DNA of 39,496 nucleotides from Methanomicrobiales archaeon (GTDB lineage: Archaea; Halobacteriota; Methanomicrobia; Methanomicrobiales; Methanospirillaceae), in assembly GCA_012516785.1 (NCBI GenBank), contig JAAYWH010000092.1, positions 1 through 39,496 of the forward strand. Direction: 5' to 3'. Of this stretch, positions 9,901 through 16,510 are shown piece by piece; positions within the stretch are counted from its first letter, which is position 1, and every line of letters begins with the position of its first letter. The notes beneath the pieces were generated by a model. That model saw nothing but the letters and a program-made list of their open reading frames with translations. It was not told where the DNA came from and did no database searches. A program made the position numbers and the translations under genes.

Positions 9901-10053
9901 GAGTTCATCCCTTATGCGGTATACGAGCCGTTCGGTGGGAAGGATGAGCCAGGTTGAGAACGGATCGCGTTCACTCCCAGCCTGGAAGTCACTGATGAAC
10001 ACTTTCAGATGATCCCCAAAAAGACCCTTGATGACCGAACAGCGGGCTGTCAT
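6943..10053 (-). CDS. addB: AddB-like inactivated helicase / Fe-S nuclease subunit
   Basis: A 1036-residue protein that pairs with AddA. The N-terminus aligns in style with AddB/RexB (LILPTERLVYRIRDEL) but I see no GxxGxGK(T/S) Walker A, so the helicase fold is probably not an active motor, as in RexB-type subunits. The C-terminal third is a PD-(D/E)xK nuclease: GRIDRID, YDYKTG (near residue 907) and LQLPLYLLAF. Four cysteines frame the nuclease, C736 (YAQCPFRFF) and C1011-x4-C1016-x5-C1022, the arrangement that holds the structural 4Fe-4S cluster in AddB and related nucleases. It lies 88 bases downstream of sbcC and directly precedes addA. No obvious ribosome-binding site precedes the ATG at 10053, so the exact start is a little uncertain. 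Confidence 0.85.
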   Translation of the reverse strand: MTARCSVIKGLFGDHLKVFISDFQAGSERDPFSTWLILPTERLVYRIRDELSRKNVPFIPSRICTLKGLCRSYFEEYRTTTRELTKADSRLLLSLVLSDNRDSLPLFFVRERPLPGTIEDLQTFMNVITTRKVAFPECLGDLQGEKTNQIARIISAYRNRLRELDLVDADTLLEWTIHHLENEGGKDPLRIFVYGLFSPLPLEQDLLTLLRERSESFTCFIPSGADPAIFAGPPGWMGSGDTGSSFQLPPSTPSLLTGIFSSPEPIDIGESIRLDTFPSPSAELQAIAGEICRLNEAGVPLSDISVAFPELQDELDRVGEIFSDFGIPWKSRVTPKLSRFPVIRFLVGIIGLVVNRYSREEVISFLNSPYLHAPSREGSLLLDPSEVDLVSRHACVESGRNEWQDRLEYLGSLIANGNERRYHGISQDSADRVRDGIIQLFDALQGLEGRKSMQEFVREYRGFLDRYHLPKLCLAPDDEERIRDERIIGLFRERLESLRYNPLLPEDRKVTTDEFLRMVTILIDEPSGDSDPEEGGVSVIGIREAIHLHLPVLFICGLVEGVVPRLTTRLPFTNSLENARMGTRSLAEILREQEYYFIAALLSSPRVYLSAPLAEGSTPLLTSAFFERVRMVCHPKGWSSTGQDTGCCSRSLAAVTAGERIAEGLVCQASDRLDPLQSIDDLVARINTERYYRKGTCDSIYEGMLSADETIAAALAERFSPEGVYSATSLETYAQCPFRFFIGNVLRLEDLPDGEQNLSPADRGSAVHDILSTFYRRWLAAGQGHITPASIETATSLMQEIAREELDRHHFESPLWEATCLQMKGSPHAGPGYLEKFLAKEAEAADSPLAPCHFEFSFGMNPSGTDDPASVEEAVALTSSDGGEQLRIRGRIDRIDTSPEGFFLIYDYKTGRGHPKIKDIEEGKALQLPLYLLAFEALSEQRGVAAGYYHIRKDVRRDLLLCDEQARCLITSRTKMTPDVAALITRSCDFAIGYIRRIREGAFPLPADEHCPNSYCEFRRICRFDPYRVSDSGEVT

Positions 10054-10104
10054 ACGATACTACAGTATTGCGCGGAGGAGTCTTGAACGATTCCTTTCGA
10101 TAGA

Positions 10105-10126
10105 ACCAACCGATTGGTCGAAAAAA
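10105..10126 (-). terminator. T6 tract plus small hairpin between sbcC and addB
   Basis: In the 88-base gap after the sbcC stop, the minus strand reads a T6 run (10126-10121) and then a perfect 5-bp inverted repeat, ACCAA/TTGGT with a four-base loop (10118-10105). Archaeal RNA polymerase can terminate at oligo-T tracts, so this may reduce read-through from sbcDC into addBA. It could equally be a processing or regulatory site. Confidence 0.3.
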
Positions 10127-10141
10127 CCCTTATTCGATTGA

Positions 10142-13100
10142 TTACGAAGTGCCATGAGCCCTGCACCCCGGGGCTTTGAGCCGGCTCCTCCCGCCCGTCA
10201 TCTTCTCGACCATGATCTTTGTCGGGATCCGCTCCTTGAGCGCCGGGACATGGGAGATGATCCCGATGATCTTCCCCTCCTGCTGCAGGGTGGAGAGGGT
10301 CTCGAGTGCTACCTCGAGGGTCTCACTGTCCAGGGTCCCGAATCCTTCATCGAGGAACAACGAATCGATCCGGACATTCCGGCTTGCCATGCCAGAGAGT
10401 CCGAGGGCCAGGGAGAGGCTGACAATGAAACTCTCCCCTCCGGAAAGGTTCTTCGTGGAGCGGATCTCCCCTGCCTGGTAATTGTCCACGATATCGAGGT
10501 CAAGGGAGGATCTCCCGCTCCGGATGAGGAAATACCGGTCGCTCATCTTCCGGAGGTGCCGGTTCGCATGGGCGATGAGGCGGTCAAAGGTGAGACCCTG
10601 GGCAAAGACCCGGAATTTTTTCCCATCCGAGGATCCGATCAGATCGTGCAGCTTCTCCCAGCGGAGGCATTCGGCCTCCTGCATCTGGAGAGCCTGAAGC
10701 AGCTCGTTCTGGTGGGTAACCCGTGCCTCATGATCGGTCACCTTCTGGCGGATACTCCCCTGTTCCTGGTGAAGACCGGTAATATCCGATTCGAGAGAAG
10801 AGATCTCCTCTTCCAGAGTATCAGGGGACTTATCGGTCAGGTTCCGGGATCGCTCATAAGAGAGGGCAGTCGTTCTTTCCTTTATCCGTGATGAGAGATC
10901 CCGTTCCTCGAAGATGAGGTCAGTCTCCCTCTTCTCGAGCACCTCAAACCGGTCACGGGGCATCCGTGATGCGATGAACTCCTCCTCTCCCGAGAATCCT
11001 GCCTTCTGTATTCCAGCGAGAAAAGAGGAGGTATGATCCCGGACCGTGATCAGGATCTGCTCCAGAGTTCCGCTCTTCTTCTCGATCTGCTCCTGTAACG
11101 TTGTGATGCGGATTTCATACTCTTTGGACGCACTGGAAGCCTCCCTGAATTGTTTCTCGGCAGAACGGAGTTCCTCAGCCGATCGTTTCTCTTCGCGGTC
11201 GGGATCCCTGGTGCCAAATAATTCCTTCCTCTCGTGATCTAATGCGACGAACACTTCCTCCTTCTCGCTGATACCCTGCACCTGCGATGCAACGGCCACT
11301 CTGGTATCCTCCATCTGCTTCTGGTGGTTGAGTATGCTGCCCGCAATGAGGTCAATCTCCTTTTCAATGTCCGTTTTCCGGTTCGCCATCTTCTCGAACT
11401 CCCGCTTCCTCTTCTCCAGCGATTCCAGGATCCCGACAATCGATGTCCCCTCCGTAAACGTCATTCCAAACCCCTGAAGTTGCGTGGCAACTTCCTGATA
11501 TAATCGTGCCAGTTCCTCTGCATCCGATGCAACCTGCTGCTCCAGATCATAGAGGGTGTTTGAGCGAATTTTCAACGATACGTCAAGGTTCCCGAACGCA
11601 GTCTGATGACAGGAGAGACTTTCTTTTATCCGGGTCGCGGCATCGGTGGCATCCTTCAACCGCGGCACTATGCCTTCATACGATGCGACGATTTCGGAAC
11701 ACCATGCAGAATGCACTTCACAGAGCGTGAGGGCATGGGAGAGGGACTTTTTCAGGAAGCTGGAATTCGTGACAAATCCGATATCCTCGAATCCGAATGC
11801 TGATTCATCCAGCAGTTCACGGATCCGATCCCTTTGTTCCGTTACCGCTCTTTTATCAGATGAGAGGATTGTCTCCGATTGAGAGAGAGAGAGTTCCGTT
11901 TGTCGTACCTGGTCGGAGAGTATTCTCAACTCCTCTTTGATCCCGGCCCATTCAGATTCAACAGCTCGAGGAGGAGGGATGGTCTTTCGGGCATAAGGAT
12001 GATCAGGAGAGCCGCACAACGGGCAGGGGTCGCCCTCCACGAGGTGACTTCGAGCCTCTTCAAGGCTTTTGATGCGGTGGAGGAGCGCGAGATTGGTCTC
12101 GATCCGGGCACGGATCTCTTCTTTCAGATCCTGTTCACGCTTCAGGCCTGACAGGATCTCCCGTTTCTTTGCGATCTCCTCCTTCAGCTGGTCCTGGTGG
12201 TCCTCACGTTCCCGGATCTTCACCCCGATCTGCTCGATAGCATCATGGATCTTCAGCTCGGCCTCTAATTTCGTCCGCCGTTCTTTCAGGGATGCCACAC
12301 AAGCCTGCCAGAATCCTGGCTTGCGGTAATCCAGCAGTTGATCGGTAGTCTCCTCGATCATCCGTACTGCCGCGGTTGCCTCCTGAAACTCCTGATCTTT
12401 CTCCTCCAGGAGCGTTCTCTGGGCTTCATGGGCTTTTTTGAGCCGTTCCACCTCGGCAGTCTGTGATGCCAGCTGGTCCCTGTTCGACAGAAGACGCCGG
12501 GTCAGCTGTTCATAGTGCCGCATTTTCTCGCCAAGACCCGATACATTCTCCCGCAGGAGGGAATCTTTTGGATGCTCCTCAAGGTAGGTGATGGCCCTGG
12601 CGAGCTCGGCTTTCTTCTCCTTGTCCCGTTCGGTCTCCCTGGTGATATTCCGTATGCACTGCTGGAGGCTGGCCTCGCCCTTCTCAAGCTCGATCTTCTT
12701 CTCGGTAATCTGATCTTTTATCTCATGAATCCGGGTGTCGAGATTCCGGACCCGGATGAAAACCTGTTTCTCCTCTTCGGCAGCAGCCTTCAGCGATTCA
12801 TACCGTTGCCGTGCGCTCTCGTACGCCTTGAGCGATGCAGTATAGGAAACCTGTGTACCATCCATTTGTTCCCTCGCTGCAATAATCTCAGTATCATAGG
12901 TCTCAGAGAGGTTTCTTGAAGAGGTGAGATCCCGATAGGTCTCTTCGAACGGCTGGCACTTCTTTGCCCGGGCAAGAAGGGCAAGATCGGGTGCAGCATC
13001 CGACCTTTTCACCTCGAGCAATCGTTTCTCTTCCCCAAGGGCTTCGATCTCCACTTCAAGCCGGGAGAGCTGCTGCAGCCATTCTGCAGATCTCCTGAGC

Positions 13101-13822
13101 AAGTCGCGTTCAGATGACTTTTTCCTTATGGCTTCACCGATATCCGTAAAATCACGCTTCAGAGCCGAGACTTCCTCTGGTGAGAGGATATCGAGAATGC
13201 CAATCCTGTCCTGGATCTCGCTCCTTTTCCCAGCCTCAAGGGTATTCCTCTCATGCACTTTTTTGGAGATCTCACTGTAGATCGCAGTTCCCGTGATCTT
13301 TTCGAGAATCGGGGCCCGTTCATCGGGATTTGCATTCAGGAACGCAGCAAAATCACCCTGTGCGAGCAGGATCGAGCGGGTGAACTGGGAAAAATCAAGC
13401 CCCGTGGTCTCGATGACTTTCCCTGCTACCCTCTGCAGCTTGTTCTCAAGGACTTTTCCTGAGATCTTGTCGGCAATCTCGTGCTTTGGAGGCTGCAGTT
13501 CTCCCTCTGGTTTTTTGTATGCCCTGCGCTGGCTCCAGTGGCAGATAAATCGGCCGATCTGGGACTCGAACTCAACCTCTGCAAAACATTCAGCGGTATT
13601 CCGGGTCATGATCTCGTTCGTGCTCTTCGAGATCGTTTTCAGACGGGGAGTCTGCCCGTAGAGGGCCAGGCAGATCGCATCGAGGATGGTGGTCTTCCCT
13701 GATCCGGTTGGTCCCGTTATAGCAAATATGCCTGAAGAGACATAGGCAGGGTGTGTAAAATCGATGCTCCATTCTCCCGCAAGAGAATTCAGGTTCTTGA
13801 AACGGAGCTTCAGTATCCGCAT
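10142..13822 (-). CDS. sbcC: SbcC/Rad50-type exonuclease ATPase subunit, bacterial SbcC-like
   Basis: A 1226-residue SMC-like ATPase that works with SbcD (Mre11) to tether and trim DNA ends and hairpins. Walker A GPTGSGKTT is at residues 37-45. Two long coiled-coil arms flank a zinc hook with C600-P-L-C603. The ABC signature NLSGGESF and the Walker B/D-loop LFLDEGFGTLDSETLE lie near the C-terminus. The N-terminus (KNLNSLAGEW, ITGPTGSGKTTILDAICLAL, RDTAEC-like MTRNTAEC) reads as bacterial SbcC rather than archaeal Rad50. The ATG at 13822 follows the sbcD stop by nine bases, and a GTGAGG ribosome-binding site overlaps that stop. It forms one operon with sbcD. Confidence 0.93.
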   Translation of the reverse strand: MRILKLRFKNLNSLAGEWSIDFTHPAYVSSGIFAITGPTGSGKTTILDAICLALYGQTPRLKTISKSTNEIMTRNTAECFAEVEFESQIGRFICHWSQRRAYKKPEGELQPPKHEIADKISGKVLENKLQRVAGKVIETTGLDFSQFTRSILLAQGDFAAFLNANPDERAPILEKITGTAIYSEISKKVHERNTLEAGKRSEIQDRIGILDILSPEEVSALKRDFTDIGEAIRKKSSERDLLRRSAEWLQQLSRLEVEIEALGEEKRLLEVKRSDAAPDLALLARAKKCQPFEETYRDLTSSRNLSETYDTEIIAAREQMDGTQVSYTASLKAYESARQRYESLKAAAEEEKQVFIRVRNLDTRIHEIKDQITEKKIELEKGEASLQQCIRNITRETERDKEKKAELARAITYLEEHPKDSLLRENVSGLGEKMRHYEQLTRRLLSNRDQLASQTAEVERLKKAHEAQRTLLEEKDQEFQEATAAVRMIEETTDQLLDYRKPGFWQACVASLKERRTKLEAELKIHDAIEQIGVKIREREDHQDQLKEEIAKKREILSGLKREQDLKEEIRARIETNLALLHRIKSLEEARSHLVEGDPCPLCGSPDHPYARKTIPPPRAVESEWAGIKEELRILSDQVRQTELSLSQSETILSSDKRAVTEQRDRIRELLDESAFGFEDIGFVTNSSFLKKSLSHALTLCEVHSAWCSEIVASYEGIVPRLKDATDAATRIKESLSCHQTAFGNLDVSLKIRSNTLYDLEQQVASDAEELARLYQEVATQLQGFGMTFTEGTSIVGILESLEKRKREFEKMANRKTDIEKEIDLIAGSILNHQKQMEDTRVAVASQVQGISEKEEVFVALDHERKELFGTRDPDREEKRSAEELRSAEKQFREASSASKEYEIRITTLQEQIEKKSGTLEQILITVRDHTSSFLAGIQKAGFSGEEEFIASRMPRDRFEVLEKRETDLIFEERDLSSRIKERTTALSYERSRNLTDKSPDTLEEEISSLESDITGLHQEQGSIRQKVTDHEARVTHQNELLQALQMQEAECLRWEKLHDLIGSSDGKKFRVFAQGLTFDRLIAHANRHLRKMSDRYFLIRSGRSSLDLDIVDNYQAGEIRSTKNLSGGESFIVSLSLALGLSGMASRNVRIDSLFLDEGFGTLDSETLEVALETLSTLQQEGKIIGIISHVPALKERIPTKIMVEKMTGGRSRLKAPGCRAHGTS

Positions 13823-13831
13823 CGTGTACCC

Positions 13832-15058
13832 TCACTCTGCATAGTGGTCTTCTTCCCGGACCGCAACCAGGATCTCCTGGAAAAGGGCAAAGAGCTGATC
13901 CCGGTCCCCACCTGTTATCCCGTGTTCATCAAGGCAGCGGGAGAAGACATCCCTCTCGTCGAGGTCTCCAAGATGCTCCCCTTCCTCCATGGCACGTAGT
14001 ACCGCATTCGTGAGAGCAGCATTCTCAATCTTCAGGATCTCCACGGGTGAGTTTCTCACCACATCATGAAGGCGTGCCTGGAGTTCCGCTGAGGTGCAAT
14101 CTGATTCGGCTACGATCTCGACCCAGACATGCTCCTCTCCTGCCCCTAATTCCCGCAGGGTCTGCTCGATTGCGGAGATCGCTCCCTGGATCTTCTGCAG
14201 CCGCAGAAAGCAGGGGACGGGGATCTCCCGTATCGATCGTGTTCCCCCTTCAAAAAGATCGATGACGACCACCTTCTTCTCCTGCCCGGCTTCACCAAAT
14301 CCCAGGGGGATCGGTGCTCCGGAGTACCGGCACCACGGATTTCCTGCGACCTTCCGGTGCTCGTGGAGGTGTCCCAGTGCCAGGTAGTCGAATCCATGGA
14401 GGATGCTGCCCGGATCAACTCCTTCAAGGGTGCCGATGTACAGCTCCCTGACCCTTTCATCCCCGTTTGGGGAGCACCCGGCGAGGAAGAGATGCCCCAT
14501 TGCGATGATCGGTATCGCTCTATCTCCCCTGAGCGACTGTGCCACGGTCCACGCCTGGCGGTAATGATCGCTGACCCCTTCCTGGATCTTCGTCATTTTG
14601 TCATCGATACTCTCGCCGGGCTCAACCGTCCGTATATCCCTGTCACGGAGATAGGGGACCGCACACACAATCACGGATTCCACGCTATCCCCTGATCGGA
14701 GAAGGATCACCTCGTCTGATACATCCGAGGTGACTGCCCCTACCACGTGGATGCGTAACTGCCGGAGGAGGGGTTTTGGGGCATTCAACAATGACGGGGA
14801 GTCGTGATTTCCACCGGTAACCACGACCTGGAGGCCATGAAGTGCCGCCACCCGGTTGAGAAAATGGAAGTACAGTTCCTGTGCACGGTTGCTCGGGGCA
14901 GTTGTGTCAAAGATATCCCCCGCGATCAGCAGAACATCGATCTGCTCATCCCGTATACACCCCACCAGCCAGTCAAGAAACCGTTCGTACTCGTCATACC
15001 TCTTCCTCCCATGTAACACATTTCCAAGATGCCAATCAGAAGTATGGAGGATTTTCAT
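13832..15058 (-). CDS. sbcD: SbcD/Mre11-type DNA exonuclease subunit
   Basis: A 408-residue metallophosphoesterase nuclease, partner of SbcC. The di-metal site motifs are all present: SDWHLG (D8, H10), GDIFD, GGNHD, MGHLF and LGHLHEHR. The capping/C-terminal domain follows, as in bacterial SbcD. An ATG eight codons upstream (15082) is less likely. The ATG at 15058 has GGAG seven bases before it and puts MKILHTSDWHLG at the N-terminus as in relatives, and the TATA box at 15111-15117 would start transcription at about 15088, almost on top of the upstream ATG. This is the first gene of the sbcD-sbcC-addB-addA cluster. Confidence 0.93.
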   Translation of the reverse strand: MKILHTSDWHLGNVLHGRKRYDEYERFLDWLVGCIRDEQIDVLLIAGDIFDTTAPSNRAQELYFHFLNRVAALHGLQVVVTGGNHDSPSLLNAPKPLLRQLRIHVVGAVTSDVSDEVILLRSGDSVESVIVCAVPYLRDRDIRTVEPGESIDDKMTKIQEGVSDHYRQAWTVAQSLRGDRAIPIIAMGHLFLAGCSPNGDERVRELYIGTLEGVDPGSILHGFDYLALGHLHEHRKVAGNPWCRYSGAPIPLGFGEAGQEKKVVVIDLFEGGTRSIREIPVPCFLRLQKIQGAISAIEQTLRELGAGEEHVWVEIVAESDCTSAELQARLHDVVRNSPVEILKIENAALTNAVLRAMEEGEHLGDLDERDVFSRCLDEHGITGGDRDQLFALFQEILVAVREEDHYAE

Positions 15059-15110
15059 GCACGGTCTCCGGTTGGAGGTCATTGATTGATAGAGGGTAAA
15101 GAACTGCTCC

Positions 15111-15118
15111 TATATAAG
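15111..15118 (-). promoter_or_regulatory. TATA box for the sbcD-sbcC(-addB-addA) operon
   Basis: The minus strand reads CTTATATA here, a near-perfect archaeal TATA box. It lies about 55 bases before the chosen sbcD start, predicting a transcription start near 15088 and a leader of about 30 bases that contains the GGAG ribosome-binding site. Confidence 0.7.
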
Positions 15119-15297
15119 ATGGAGAAGTGCAGGGAGAAAATGGATTGAGAGAGGAAAGACCAGGCAGAACCAGTTCGCAGATGGAGTGAGGAATACCTGG
15201 GTATCATTATTCCTTCGAACAACTGCACTCAAAATCAATAGACCTTGGGGATAAGATATTCATGTGCACCGATACCCGAAAAAGAATGGTGGTTTTT

Positions 15298-16281
15298 CTA
15301 CTCCTGCAACCCCAGCTTGCTCCCGGCAAGCTCCCCGATCACATTCACGATCTGCTGGCCTTCCGGAAGGACGATCTTGGTATTCGTCTTTAAAGCGCTC
15401 TCGGTCACCTCAAGCGACTTCAGCTTCTGGGCGTTGCCGATAAAGAACCGGTCGGCAGCCTCGTTCACGAGCCGGATCGCCTCAGCCTGTCCCTCGGCTT
15501 CGAGTATCTTGGCCTGTTTTACCCCTTCCGCCTGCTTGATGGCAGCCCTGCGCAGCCCGTCGGCTTCGGTCTCACGAGCGGTTGCAAAGTCGATCGCGGC
15601 AATCTTCTCATTCTCGGCCTTGACCACCTTGTTCATCGTGTCCTGCACGTCGGCCGGCGGCATGATCTCCTTCAGTTCGGTCCTGACGATCTCGATCCCC
15701 CACGACTGGGTCTCGGTCTTCAGCACCTTCCCAAGCTCGTCGTTGATCCGCGACCGTTCGCTGTTGGCCGATTTTAAAGAGAGCGTCCCGATGATGTTAC
15801 GGAGGGTAGTCCGTGCAAGGTTGACGATCTGGTCCTCGTAGTTGTAGACATTATACTGGGACCGCTTCACGTTCACCTCGTCATCCTTCACCTTGAAGTA
15901 GACCTGGGCATCTACGGTCGCGTTCAGGTTGTCTGCGGTGATGATCTCCTGCCTGGTTGCATTCACCATCTTTTCTGTGATGTTCACCGCGTAGAGCTTC
16001 TGGAAACCCGGGAGGACCCAGTAGAACCCCGGACCGCCGAACCTCTGGAATTTTCCGAGAAACTCGATCAGTACCCGGTGCGTCGGCCTGACGATACGGA
16101 CCCCGAGGAGGAGGTACCCTACGATCAGAGCAACAGCGATGGTGTAGATCTGGTTTTCTGTGGAAAACCACACAATAACCGCGATCAGGAATGCTCCTGC
16201 TATTGCGAGAACGACATTGGAGGTCCTCTCGAAACTTGAGGGGGAGGGAATCCGCTCTGAAAGTGTTGCCATAACGATCAT
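15298..16281 (-). CDS. SPFH/Band 7 (stomatin-like) membrane protein
   Basis: A 327-residue membrane-associated scaffold protein. Residues about 22-60 hold two closely spaced hydrophobic segments. The SPFH domain follows (RVLIEFLGKFQRFGGPGFYWVLP, then NITEKMVNATRQEIITADN and VDAQVYFKV), and then an alanine/glutamate-rich coiled coil (ARETEADGLRRAAIKQAEGV onward, residues 230-285). Stomatin/prohibitin-type proteins form oligomeric membrane assemblies and often pair with NfeD, but no nfeD gene is beside it. ATG at 16272 (MATLSERIP) is an alternative start three codons in. It is divergent from the first histidine kinase. A hyphenated palindrome ATACC-ATA-GGTAT (16302-16314) sits about 21-33 bases upstream and may be part of the promoter. 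Confidence 0.88.
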   Translation of the reverse strand: MIVMATLSERIPSPSSFERTSNVVLAIAGAFLIAVIVWFSTENQIYTIAVALIVGYLLLGVRIVRPTHRVLIEFLGKFQRFGGPGFYWVLPGFQKLYAVNITEKMVNATRQEIITADNLNATVDAQVYFKVKDDEVNVKRSQYNVYNYEDQIVNLARTTLRNIIGTLSLKSANSERSRINDELGKVLKTETQSWGIEIVRTELKEIMPPADVQDTMNKVVKAENEKIAAIDFATARETEADGLRRAAIKQAEGVKQAKILEAEGQAEAIRLVNEAADRFFIGNAQKLKSLEVTESALKTNTKIVLPEGQQIVNVIGELAGSKLGLQE

Positions 16282-16442
16282 TCAGCCTGTTTGATGGCTG
16301 ATACCATAGGTATTGTGTTGGCTGGAAGAGAGGGATCAATTCGGACAACCATTCCCTTGTGATTGCAGCTCCTCCAAGGGGTACCACCTTCCTGTATCTC
16401 TCGTACCCTGAAAATGGTTCGTAACCTCTGAACAAATCCGCA

Positions 16443-16483
16443 TTATATTTATGAGGTGAATTTCAATAGTCAGCTTAGGAGGG
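16443..16483 (+). promoter_or_regulatory. TATA box and Shine-Dalgarno for histidine kinase 1
   Basis: TTATATTTA at 16443-16451 is a good archaeal TATA box and predicts transcription from about 16473. A strong ribosome-binding site AGGAGGG follows at 16477-16483. No ATG, GTG or TTG in the kinase frame lies at the usual distance after it; the in-frame codon six bases beyond is ATC at 16490. Confidence 0.55.
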
Positions 16484-16510
16484 TTTGGTATCAGAATAAC
16501 CGATAGGGAG

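Noticed and set aside
10154-10891. A 245-codon plus-strand open frame antisense to sbcC
   Set aside because: Mirror translation of the conserved ATPase C-terminus; no independent support.
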